Shown here piece after piece: positions 1 to 10,006 of a DNA stretch of 20,723 nt. The DNA comes from Betaproteobacteria bacterium. GTDB lineage: Bacteria; Pseudomonadota; Gammaproteobacteria; Burkholderiales; SG8-41. The notes beneath the pieces are model-generated. The model worked only from the letters and a program-made list of their open reading frames with translations, had not been told where the DNA came from and did not search any database. The stretch's first letter is position 1, and every line of letters begins with the position of its first letter. The stretch is taken from contig JAHZNX010000008.1 of the NCBI GenBank assembly GCA_020028375.1, forward strand, positions 1 through 20,723. The letters are read 5' to 3'. The translations under genes were made by a program, and so were the position numbers.

Positions 1-3123
<3,123 letters not shown>

Positions 3124-3125
3124 CC

Positions 3126-3146
3126 GGAGCAGGGGGCGCGGGCCCC
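3126..3146 (+). repeat. GC hairpin with a 12-mer repeated before hemE
   Basis: The gltB–gltD gap begins with GGAGCAGGGGGC (3126–3137). Part of it, GGGGC at 3133–3137, pairs with GCCCC at 3142–3146 across a 4-nt loop. The identical 12-mer, also followed by a 4-nt loop and GCCCC, occurs after gltD at 4719. No T-run follows, so this is not a convincing intrinsic terminator. It may be a small dispersed hairpin repeat or an RNA-stability element; the function is unknown. Confidence 0.4.
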
Positions 3147-3225
3147 TTCCGCGCCAGCGGCGGAGCCTTCCCGCTCCCTCCGCACCCCTGGCAGGGTGAG
3201 CCGGCGCCTGAAGTGAGCGCTTACC

Positions 3226-4689
3226 ATGGGCAAAATCACTGGATTTCTCGAGCACGACCGCGTCGAGGAGGCGTACGAGCCGAAGGACGCGCGCAAGAAG
3301 CACTTCCGCGAGTTCATCCCCCATCTCACGGACGAGGCGGCGGGCATTCAGGGCGCGCGCTGCATGGACTGCGGCATCCCGTTCTGCATGAGCGGCTGCC
3401 CGGTCAACAACATCATCCCCGACTGGAACGATCTCGTGTACCGCGCAGACTGGCGGTCCGCGATCGAGGTGCTGCACTCGACCAACAACTTCCCGGAATT
3501 CACGGGCCGGGTGTGCCCGGCGCCCTGCGAGGAAGCGTGCGTGCTGCGCATCAACGAGGACCCGGTCGGCATCAAGTCGATCGAGCACGCGATCATCGAC
3601 AAGGCGTGGGAATCCGGCTGGGTCAAGCCTCAGCCACCCGCGCGGAAGACCGGCAGGAAAGTCGCGGTCGTGGGCTCCGGCCCCGCCGGGCTCGCCTGCG
3701 CGCAGCAGCTCGCGCGCGCCGGCCACGACATCGTCGTATTCGAAAAGACCGACCGTATCGGGGGCCTGTTGCGCTACGGCATCCCCGATTTCAAGCTCGA
3801 GAAACGGCACATCGACCGGCGCGTGGACCAGATGGCGGCCGAGGGCGTCTCGTTCCGCACCGGCGTTTGTATCGGCACCCAGCGCCCCGGCAAGGGCGTT
3901 CCCGACTGGTCGCGGGAGCTCCTCGCGCCCAATGCGCTCCGCGGCGGGTTCGACGCGGTCGTGCTCGCCGGCGGCGCGGAGCAGCCGCGGGACCTGCCGG
4001 TTCCGGGCCGCGAGCTCGACGGCGTCCACTTTGCGATGGAATTTCTGCCACTGCAGAACAAGCGCGTCGCGGGCGACACGGGCGTGCCCGACCTGTGGGC
4101 GACCGGCAAGCACGTGGTGATCATTGGCGGGGGCGACACCGGTTCCGACTGCGTGGGCACTTCCAACCGCCACGGTGCCAAGTCAGTGACCAACCTTGAA
4201 CTGTTCCCGATGCCGCCGGACGTCGAGCACAACCCGGATTGGCCATACTGGCCGACGCGGCTGCGCACCTCCTCCTCGCACGAGGAAGGGGTCAGCCGCG
4301 ACTGGTCGGTCGCCACGAAGGCGTTCGTGGGCGAGGGCGGCAAGGTCACGGCGCTCAAGGCCGTGCGGCTGGCGTGGCAGGACGGCCGCATGAGCGAGGT
4401 GCCGGGCTCGGAGTTCACGATGCCCGCCGATCTCGTGCTGCTCGCAATGGGGTTCGTTTCCCCGGTTCAGTCCGTGCTCGACGGATTCGGCGTGGCGAAG
4501 GACGCTCGCGGCAATGCGAGGGCGACCACGGACGGCGCCGGCTGTTACGCGACATCGGTGCCCAAGGTGTTCGCCGCCGGCGACATGCGGCGCGGGCAAT
4601 CGCTCGTGGTGTGGGCGATTCGCGAGGGGCGGCAGTGCGCGCGCGCCGTGGACGAGTTCTTGATGGGGTCCTCGGAGTTGCCACGATAG
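3226..4689 (+). CDS. gltD: Glutamate synthase (NADPH) small subunit
   Basis: This FAD-containing iron-sulfur subunit takes electrons from NADPH and passes them to GltB. It is 487 residues, normal for the family. The N-terminal cysteines that carry the 4Fe-4S clusters are visible: C46, C49, C54, C58 (CMDCGIPFCMSGC) and C97, C101, C105 (CPAPCEEAC). The FAD-binding GSGPAG lies at 150–155, followed by GGLLRYGIPDFKLEK. The NAD(P)H-binding GGGDTG is at 301–306. A C-terminal segment with VFAAGDMRRGQSLVVWAIREGR completes the FAD site. The start MGKITGFLEH is the usual N-terminus. gltD follows gltB in the same direction. Its stop codon lies inside the loop of a strong hairpin (4666–4707). Confidence 0.98.
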   Translation: MGKITGFLEHDRVEEAYEPKDARKKHFREFIPHLTDEAAGIQGARCMDCGIPFCMSGCPVNNIIPDWNDLVYRADWRSAIEVLHSTNNFPEFTGRVCPAPCEEACVLRINEDPVGIKSIEHAIIDKAWESGWVKPQPPARKTGRKVAVVGSGPAGLACAQQLARAGHDIVVFEKTDRIGGLLRYGIPDFKLEKRHIDRRVDQMAAEGVSFRTGVCIGTQRPGKGVPDWSRELLAPNALRGGFDAVVLAGGAEQPRDLPVPGRELDGVHFAMEFLPLQNKRVAGDTGVPDLWATGKHVVIIGGGDTGSDCVGTSNRHGAKSVTNLELFPMPPDVEHNPDWPYWPTRLRTSSSHEEGVSRDWSVATKAFVGEGGKVTALKAVRLAWQDGRMSEVPGSEFTMPADLVLLAMGFVSPVQSVLDGFGVAKDARGNARATTDGAGCYATSVPKVFAAGDMRRGQSLVVWAIREGRQCARAVDEFLMGSSELPR

Positions 4690-4707
4690 GGCGGCAACTC
4701 CGGACCC
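4666..4707 (+). terminator. Hairpin enclosing the gltD stop codon
   Basis: GGGTCC-TC-GGAGTTGCC (4666–4682) is the reverse complement of GGCAACTCCGGACCC (4693–4707), apart from a 2-nt TC bulge. This gives a 15-bp stem and a 10-nt loop that contains the gltD TAG (4687–4689). No T-tract follows. It may stop or pause transcription with Rho, or protect the 3' end of the gltBD mRNA. The structure is read directly from the sequence; the role is inferred. Confidence 0.5.
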
Positions 4708-4718
4708 TGGGGCAAATG

Positions 4719-4740
4719 GGAGCAGGGGGCTAAAGCCCCC
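4719..4740 (+). repeat. GC hairpin, second copy of the 12-mer repeat
   Basis: GGAGCAGGGGGC (4719–4730) is identical to 3126–3137. GGGGGC at 4725–4730 pairs with GCCCCC at 4735–4740 across a TAAA loop, and a C-rich tract follows. It lies between gltD and hemE, right after the larger gltD 3' hairpin. Together the two could separate the gltBD and hemE transcripts, but there is no T-run. Confidence 0.4.
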
Positions 4741-4804
4741 CGCACCCCCCATGGTCGTGCAGCGAGCCGATGCGGTAGGGTCAAGCCCTGATTCTGCAAA
4801 CCCA

Positions 4805-5866
4805 GTGCCCAAACTCAAGAACGACACCCTGATCCGCGCGTTGCTGAGGCAGCCCACGCCCTACACGCCGGTCTGGATCATGCGCCAGGCCGGGCGCTAC
4901 CTCCCCGAGTACAACGCGACCCGCGCCCGCGCCGGTAGCTTTCTCGCGCTTGCCAAGAATCCCGACCTCGCCACCGAGGTGACGTTGCAGCCGCTCGCCC
5001 GGTTTCAGCTGGACGCCGCCATCCTGTTTTCCGACATTCTGACGATACCCGATGCGATGGGGCTGGGATTGACCTTCACCGAAGGCGAGGGGCCGCGCCT
5101 GGAGCGCCCGCTGCGCGAGGAGCGGGATATCCGCAAGCTGGCGGCGCCCGACCCGCAGGAGCGCCTCGGTTACGTGCTCGACACCGTGCGCCAGGTGCGC
5201 TCGGCGCTGAGCGACAGCGTGCCGCTCATCGGATTCTGCGGCAGCCCGTTCACCCTCGCGTGCTACATGGTGGAAGGCAGCGGCAGCGCCGATTTCCGCA
5301 CGGTGAAAACGATGCTCTACAGCCGCCCCGATCTGCTGCACCACCTCCTGGAAGTCAACTGCCGCGCCGCCACCGCCTACCTCAACGCCCAGATCGAGGC
5401 GGGAGCCCAGGTGGTCATGATTTTCGACACCTGGGGTGGCACGCTGGGCGCTGCGGAATACCGGGAATTCTCGCTTTCCTACATGCGGCGCGTCCTGCAA
5501 GGCCTCAAACGCGAGCATCATGGAGAGCGGGTGCCCAGCATACTGTTCACCAAGGGGGGCGGCGGATGGCTCGAGGCGCAGGCCGCCAGCGGCTGCGATG
5601 CGGTCGGGGTCGACTGGACGGTTGATCTCGCCGCGGCGCGCGAGCGCGTCGGCCAGCGCGTCTGCCTGCAGGGAAACCTCGACCCGGCCGTGCTGCCCGC
5701 GGGAAAACAGGCGGTACGCGCCGGCGTCGCTGCCGTGCTCGCAGCCTATGGGAAGGGCGCGGGCCATGTTTTCAACCTGGGCCACGGCGTCTCCCAGTTC
5801 ACTCCTCCAGAAAATGTCGCAGCGCTCGTGGAGGCGGTTCACGAGCTGAGTCCGGCCTATCACTGA
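4805..5866 (+). CDS. hemE: Uroporphyrinogen III decarboxylase
   Basis: This cytoplasmic enzyme removes four acetate carboxylates from uroporphyrinogen III to give coproporphyrinogen III in heme synthesis. From the GTG at 4805 it is 353 residues, matching the family length. An upstream in-frame ATG at 4751 would add 18 residues without family resemblance, so the GTG start (MPKLKNDTLIRALLRQP) is preferred. The substrate-binding signature RQAGRYLPEY is at 27–36. The catalytic aspartate is D77 in the segment AILFSDILTIPDAMGL. Other conserved segments are GFCGSPFTLACYMVEG and NLGHGVSQFTPPENV near the C-terminus. No strong Shine-Dalgarno precedes the GTG. It is followed by a 346-bp non-coding gap rich in DnaA-box-like sites. 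Confidence 0.97.
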   Translation: MPKLKNDTLIRALLRQPTPYTPVWIMRQAGRYLPEYNATRARAGSFLALAKNPDLATEVTLQPLARFQLDAAILFSDILTIPDAMGLGLTFTEGEGPRLERPLREERDIRKLAAPDPQERLGYVLDTVRQVRSALSDSVPLIGFCGSPFTLACYMVEGSGSADFRTVKTMLYSRPDLLHHLLEVNCRAATAYLNAQIEAGAQVVMIFDTWGGTLGAAEYREFSLSYMRRVLQGLKREHHGERVPSILFTKGGGGWLEAQAASGCDAVGVDWTVDLAAARERVGQRVCLQGNLDPAVLPAGKQAVRAGVAAVLAAYGKGAGHVFNLGHGVSQFTPPENVAALVEAVHELSPAYH

Positions 5867-5907
5867 AGACCCGCACCGGTGCTGGGTTTGCGGGCAACCC
5901 GCCCCAC

Positions 5908-5916
5908 TTATGCACA
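5908..5916 (+). promoter_or_regulatory. DnaA box, perfect match (TTATGCACA)
   Basis: TTATGCACA matches the DnaA-box consensus TTATNCACA at every position. It lies 42 bp downstream of the hemE stop codon and 52 bp before the AT-rich core. Confidence 0.55.
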
Positions 5917-5967
5917 CTGCGAACTCACGCCGCATCAGGGTAGCCGGGGACGGCCAAGGGCGCGACG

Positions 5968-6008
5968 AACTTATTTAAGTATTTGATTTATATGAATTTC
6001 TACTACAT
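5968..6008. other. AT-rich core, candidate DNA-unwinding element or UP-type promoter region
   Basis: Only 7 of these 41 bases are G or C, in a region that is otherwise strongly GC-rich. It sits between the DnaA boxes at 5908 and 6073–6151. AT-rich segments next to DnaA boxes are where origins open. It could equally be an AT-rich upstream element of a priA promoter; no well-spaced −35/−10 pair was found there. Confidence 0.4.
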
Positions 6009-6072
6009 GGCTTGACTGGGACTCTCAGCGGCTCCGGCGTCGCTGCGGATTTCAGCTTGCGCGGGTCATGAG

Positions 6073-6108
6073 CTATCAACACTGTTATCCACAGCGAGGT
6101 GTTGATAA
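6073..6108. promoter_or_regulatory. Perfect DnaA box inside a 9-bp inverted repeat of DnaA-like sites
   Basis: TTATCCACA at 6085–6093 is the highest-affinity E. coli-type DnaA box. It is bracketed by TATCAACAC (6074–6082) and its exact reverse complement GTGTTGATA (6099–6107). The right arm read on the minus strand is TTATCAACA (6100–6108), one mismatch from a perfect box; the left arm CTATCAACA (6073–6081) has two mismatches. The result is a symmetric three-site arrangement over 36 bp. Confidence 0.55.
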
Positions 6109-6142
6109 CGCAAATTTTCGCCTTCCCTTAATCGGTTGGCGT

Positions 6143-6151
6143 TTGTCCACA
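6143..6151 (+). promoter_or_regulatory. Near-consensus DnaA box (TTGTCCACA)
   Basis: TTGTCCACA differs from TTATCCACA at one position. It lies 62 bp before the likely priA start and is the fifth DnaA-like site in 244 bp. Confidence 0.4.
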
Positions 6152-6212
6152 GGGTCCTTGGAAACATGACGGCGCACTCCCCGAGCCGCTCGTGGTGCGG
6201 ACATTTGCCGGC

Positions 6213-8222
6213 ATGAGCATCATTCGCGTCGCGCTCGACGTTCCCGTTGCCAAGCTGTTCGATTACCGCGCGCAGGAGGCGAGCGCCGCCGATGTCGGAC
6301 ACCGCGTGCTGGTGCCCTTCGGGCGGAAGACCGCTGTCGGTGTGATCGTCGAGCTCGCTCGTTCCACGGCGGTCCCGGAGGAACGGCTGAAAGGCGTCAT
6401 CCGCATACTGCAGGAGTTCCCGCCACTCGCGGCTGAGGACCTGCGGCTGCTGCGGTTCGCTGCCGATTACTATCACCACCCGCTAGGCGCAGTGGTGATG
6501 GGCGCGCTGCCGACGCGCCTGCGCCGTGTCGCCGGTCCCCCGCGACTCAAGAAGCGCGGCCCGGTGATGCCCCAGGAGGCAGGGCCCGCGGTCAGGACCG
6601 CGCCGCTCGAGGCCGCTGCCGCGCCTGAACTCACCACCGAGCAGATGCGGGCCGTGTCCAGCATCCGCGCGGGACTCGGCGGATTTCACCCGTTTCTCCT
6701 CCTCGGGGTCACCGGCAGCGGCAAGACGGAGGTCTACCTGCACGCCGTCGCCGCAGCGCTGGAGGCGGGCCGGCAGGCGCTGGTGCTGGTGCCCGAGATC
6801 GCGCTCACGCCGCAGCTCGAAGCGCTGGTGCAACATCGCTTTCCAGGCACGCCTACCGTGAGCTTGCACAGCGCGCTCGCCGAAGCGGAGCGCCTGGAGC
6901 ACTGGCGCGCAGCGTGCTCCGGGCAGGCCCGCATCGTTCTCGGCACCCGGCTCGCCGTGTTCGCTCCGCTCCCGGAACTCGGCCTCATCGTCGTCGACGA
7001 GGAGCAGGACAGCTCCTTCAAGCAGGGGGAGGGGTTCCGCTACTCGGCGCGCGATCTCGCGGTGGTGCGGGCGCGGCAGCGCGGCGTGCCGGTTGTGCTC
7101 GCCTCGGCTACGCCCGCGCTCGAGACCTATCACAATGCCGTGAGCGGCCGTTACACGCTGCTCACGCTGTCGCACCGCATCGGCGCCCCGCCGCCGCGCA
7201 TCTCCTGCATCGACATGCGCGGCGACAAATTGAGCGACGGCGTGTCGGAGCGCCTGCTCACCGCGCTGCGCGAGCGCGTCGCGGCCGGCGAGCAGGCGCT
7301 GGTGTTCATCAACCGCCGCGGCTACGCGCCGGTGCTGATGTGCCGGTCTTGCGGGTGGGTATCCGGCTGCCAGCGCTGCTCGGCACGGCTGGTGCTGCAC
7401 CTGCAGGAGCGGCGCCTGCGCTGCCATCACTGCGGCCATGTCTCCCCGGCGCCGGCAGCCTGCCCCGACTGCGGCAACCAGGATCTCGCACCGGTTGGCC
7501 ACGGCACACAGCGCGTGGAGGAGGCGCTGTCGCGGCTCATCCCGCAGGCGCGCATCCTGCGTATCGACCGCGACACGACGCGCCAGCGCCGCGCCTGGCG
7601 CGCGATGCGCGAGCGCATCCAGGAGCGCAACGTCGACATCCTGGTCGGCACCCAGATCCTCGCCAAGGGCCACGACTTTCCCCATCTCAACCTGGTGGGC
7701 GTACTGAACGCCGACAGCCAGCTCTACAGCGGCGACTTCCGGGCCGCCGAGCGACTGTTCGCGCTGCTCACCCAGGTCGCCGGACGCGCCGGACGCGGCG
7801 GCATCCAGGGCGAGGTGCTGATCCAGACCGAGTTTCCGCACCACCCGCTCTATGCGGCGTTGCGCGTCCAGGACTATCGCGCGTTCGCCGACGATGCGCT
7901 CGCCGAGCGCCGGCAGGCGGGATTCCCGCCATTCCTCCACCAGGCGCTGTTGCGCGCGGAGGCGCCGCGACTCGACACCGCGCTCGAATTCCTCGGCGCG
8001 GCCGCGCGCCGCGGCAGCGCGCTCGATCGGCAGGTCACCGCGTACGACCCGGTGCCGGCCGCGCTGCCGCGGCGCGCCGGCCGCGAGCGCGCACAATTGC
8101 TGGTCCAGTCCGCCTCGCGAAGCCGTCTGCGCGATTTTCTAGACGCATGGAGCAAGGCGCTGACGAGCTCGGCTCCCACGCGCGCGCGCTGGTCGATCGA
8201 CGTCGACCCGCTGGAGTTCTGA
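6213..8222 (+). CDS. priA: Primosomal protein N', replication-restart helicase PriA
   Basis: PriA is a superfamily 2 DNA helicase that recognises stalled forks and recombination intermediates and reloads the replisome. The ATG at 6213 (MSIIRVALDVPVAKLFDY) matches family N-termini and gives 669 residues; a GTG at 6192 would add seven unconvincing residues. The N-terminal DNA-binding domain is followed by Walker A GVTGSGKT at 165–172 and motif II DEEQD at 262–266, where most PriA proteins have DEEH. The helicase-inserted zinc module has eight cysteines at 377, 380, 386, 389, 404, 407, 417 and 420. The later helicase motifs include VGTQILAKGHDFP and LLTQVAGRAGRG. It lies just downstream of the DnaA-box region, which could control it, and argS follows after 35 bp. 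Confidence 0.97.
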   Translation: MSIIRVALDVPVAKLFDYRAQEASAADVGHRVLVPFGRKTAVGVIVELARSTAVPEERLKGVIRILQEFPPLAAEDLRLLRFAADYYHHPLGAVVMGALPTRLRRVAGPPRLKKRGPVMPQEAGPAVRTAPLEAAAAPELTTEQMRAVSSIRAGLGGFHPFLLLGVTGSGKTEVYLHAVAAALEAGRQALVLVPEIALTPQLEALVQHRFPGTPTVSLHSALAEAERLEHWRAACSGQARIVLGTRLAVFAPLPELGLIVVDEEQDSSFKQGEGFRYSARDLAVVRARQRGVPVVLASATPALETYHNAVSGRYTLLTLSHRIGAPPPRISCIDMRGDKLSDGVSERLLTALRERVAAGEQALVFINRRGYAPVLMCRSCGWVSGCQRCSARLVLHLQERRLRCHHCGHVSPAPAACPDCGNQDLAPVGHGTQRVEEALSRLIPQARILRIDRDTTRQRRAWRAMRERIQERNVDILVGTQILAKGHDFPHLNLVGVLNADSQLYSGDFRAAERLFALLTQVAGRAGRGGIQGEVLIQTEFPHHPLYAALRVQDYRAFADDALAERRQAGFPPFLHQALLRAEAPRLDTALEFLGAAARRGSALDRQVTAYDPVPAALPRRAGRERAQLLVQSASRSRLRDFLDAWSKALTSSAPTRARWSIDVDPLEF

Positions 8223-8229
8223 CGTCGCT

Positions 8230-8235
8230 TATAAT
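8230..8235 (+). promoter_or_regulatory. Consensus −10 box (TATAAT) upstream of argS
   Basis: TATAAT begins 8 bp after the priA stop codon and ends 22 bp before the argS ATG. Transcription from it would give a leader of about 16 nt. There is no clear −35 hexamer at 17-bp spacing, so this may be a weak or activated promoter, or chance. Confidence 0.4.
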
Positions 8236-8257
8236 TCGCCTTTCCTCCGCGTTCCAG

Positions 8258-9997
8258 ATGCCCGCCCCAGTTTCACCCGACCTGCGCTCCCATTTTTCCG
8301 CGCTGTTCGAGAGCGCGATTCGAGAAATCACGCCCGTGCCGGTGGCGCCCAGCATCGTGCTGGAGAAGCCGCGGCAGGCCGAGCACGGCGACTACGCCTG
8401 CAACGTCGCGCTGCAGCTCGCCAGGGCGCTCAAGCGCGCCCCGCGCGAGATCGCGGCCCGGCTGGTGGGCGCGCTGCCGGCTTCGCCCTATCTCGAGCGG
8501 GCCGAGGTGGCGGGGGCGGGATTCATCAATCTCTTTCTGAAGCGCTCGTTCAAGCAGCAGGTCGTCAATCGCATCCTGGAAGCGGGCGGGGTCTATGGAA
8601 CCGGGCTGCTGGGCCAACGCAAGAAAATCCAGGTCGAATTCGTGTCGGCCAATCCCACCGGGCCGCTGCACGTCGGCCACGGGCGCGGCGCCGCCTATGG
8701 CGCGAGCCTCGCCAACATACTCGAGGCCGCCGGCTTCGACGTGAGCCGCGAGTTCTACGTCAACGACTTCGGACGTCAGATGGACATCCTGACGCTGTCG
8801 ACCTGGCTGCGTTATCTCGAGCTTTGCGGCGAAGCGGTGCCCTTTCCGCCCAACGCCTACCAGGGAGAATACGTACGCTCCATGGCGCGCGCGCTCCACG
8901 CTGAGCACGGCGCGCGGTTGCGCCGCGGCGCCGGGATCTTCGCCGCGGCGCTCTCCCAGCCGGACGAGGAGATCCGCCTCGACGCCTTGATCGAGAGCTC
9001 GAAGCGCGCGCTCGGCGACGGCTACGACATCGTTCACCGCTTCGCGCTCGAGGTGCAGCTCGCGGACTGCCGCAGCGACCTCACCGAGTTCGGCGTCACG
9101 TTCGACAAGTGGTACTCCGAGCGCTCGCTCTACGATAGCGGCCGGGTCGAGCGCGCGCTGAAACGGCTCGAAGAGCGCGGCCACCTCTACGAGCAGGACG
9201 GGGCGAAGTGGTTCCGCTCGAGCAGCTACGGCGACGAGAAAGATCGCGTGGTGCGGCGCGAGAACGGCCAGTACACCTACTTCGCTTCCGACATCGCCTA
9301 CCATCTCGACAAGTTCGAGCGCGGCTTCGACATCGCAATCGATATCTGGGGCGCGGACCACCACGGCTACATGGCGCGCGTGAAGGGCGCGCTCGCGGCG
9401 CTCGGCCTCGACCCGCAGCGGCTCACAATCGCGCTCGTCCAGTTCGCGGTGCTCTACCGCGGCGGCCAGCGGGTTTCCATGTCGACGCGCGCCGGGGAGT
9501 TCGTCACGTTGCGCGAGCTGCGAAGCGAAGTCGGCAACGACGCCGCGCGCTTTTTCTACGTGATGCGGAAGAGCGATCAGCACCTCGACTTCGACCTCGA
9601 CCTCGCCAAGTCCCAGAGCACCGAAAATCCGGTCTACTACGTCCAGTACGCGCACGCCCGGGTGTGCAGCGTGCTCGAGCAGTGGGGGGGCGACGTGGCG
9701 GAACTCGCCGGCACGGATGTAGCCGCACTCCTCGCGGAACACGAGACCGCGTTGCTCGCCCTGCTGCTCGAATATCCCGACGCGGTGGAGAACGCCGCGC
9801 GCGATTTCGCGTCGCACCTCGTCGCGTACTATCTGCGGGAGCTCGCCGCGGGGTTCCACAGTTATTACAACGCGACGCGCCTTCTGGTGGAGGACGAGAG
9901 CGTGAAGCGCGCGCGCCTTGCGCTCGCCGCCGCGGTACGGCAGGTACTGCGCAACGGGCTCGCGCTGCTGGGTGTGTCAGCCCCCGATAGAATGTAA
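8258..9997 (+). CDS. argS: Arginyl-tRNA synthetase
   Basis: This class I synthetase attaches arginine to tRNA-Arg and requires the tRNA for amino-acid activation. From the ATG at 8258 it is 579 residues, close to E. coli ArgS (577). The N-terminal tRNA-binding domain includes EKPRQAEHGDYACNVALQLA. The HIGH motif appears as HVGH at 138–141 within SANPTGPLHVGHGRGAAYG. The KMSKS-equivalent is the degenerate RVSMSTR near residue 407, as expected since ArgS commonly lacks the canonical lysine motif. The C-terminal anticodon-binding domain includes NPVYYVQYAHARVCSVL. The same frame stays open upstream through priA, but residues before MPAPVSPDLRSHF have no family resemblance. It lies between priA and the SPOR gene and may have its own promoter. 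Confidence 0.97.
   Translation: MPAPVSPDLRSHFSALFESAIREITPVPVAPSIVLEKPRQAEHGDYACNVALQLARALKRAPREIAARLVGALPASPYLERAEVAGAGFINLFLKRSFKQQVVNRILEAGGVYGTGLLGQRKKIQVEFVSANPTGPLHVGHGRGAAYGASLANILEAAGFDVSREFYVNDFGRQMDILTLSTWLRYLELCGEAVPFPPNAYQGEYVRSMARALHAEHGARLRRGAGIFAAALSQPDEEIRLDALIESSKRALGDGYDIVHRFALEVQLADCRSDLTEFGVTFDKWYSERSLYDSGRVERALKRLEERGHLYEQDGAKWFRSSSYGDEKDRVVRRENGQYTYFASDIAYHLDKFERGFDIAIDIWGADHHGYMARVKGALAALGLDPQRLTIALVQFAVLYRGGQRVSMSTRAGEFVTLRELRSEVGNDAARFFYVMRKSDQHLDFDLDLAKSQSTENPVYYVQYAHARVCSVLEQWGGDVAELAGTDVAALLAEHETALLALLLEYPDAVENAARDFASHLVAYYLRELAAGFHSYYNATRLLVEDESVKRARLALAAAVRQVLRNGLALLGVSAPDRM
9988..9993 (+). promoter_or_regulatory. Possible −10 box (TAGAAT) upstream of the SPOR gene
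   Basis: TAGAAT overlaps the last codons of argS and lies 13 bp before the ATG at 10007. It matches the −10 consensus at five of six positions. No good −35 element was found, so confidence is low. Confidence 0.25.
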
Positions 9998-10006
9998 GAT
10001 ACGCGC

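Larger units (their letters stand above)
5867..6212. other. Non-coding hemE–priA gap with a DnaA-box cluster and AT-rich core
   Basis: This 346-bp gap is the longest non-coding stretch in the window; I see no plausible gene in it. It contains a GC hairpin after hemE (GCGGG-CAA-CCCGC near 5890), a perfect DnaA box at 5908, a 41-bp AT-rich core at 5968–6008, a second perfect box inside an inverted repeat at 6073–6108, and a near-perfect box at 6143. Such a combination is typical of bacterial origins and of DnaA-regulated promoters. In Caulobacter the chromosomal origin lies beside hemE (established knowledge). The main counter-argument is gene orientation: the atp operon at the right would be transcribed toward an origin placed here, whereas it usually points away. 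Calling it oriC is therefore only a hypothesis. Confidence 0.45.

Noticed and set aside
4751..4804. Upstream ATG start for hemE
   Set aside because: The added 18 residues do not resemble HemE N-termini, while the GTG at 4805 gives the family length and the usual LKNDTLIRALLRQP beginning.
6074..6086. IHF-type site next to the DnaA boxes
   Set aside because: TATCAA is followed by TTA with the wrong spacing relative to the IHF consensus.
6483..8096. 537-codon minus-strand frame opposite priA
   Set aside because: A shadow frame typical of GC-rich DNA; priA on the plus strand has all its family motifs.
6914..8257. Long open frame reaching into argS, as if argS had a large N-terminal extension or a PriA–ArgS fusion
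   Set aside because: The extra sequence is a +1-type shadow of priA with Arg/Ala-rich, low-complexity composition. The true ArgS N-terminus begins at 8258.
8273..9859. 528-codon minus-strand frame opposite argS
   Set aside because: A shadow frame rich in Arg, Glu and Val opposite a complete, well-conserved argS.
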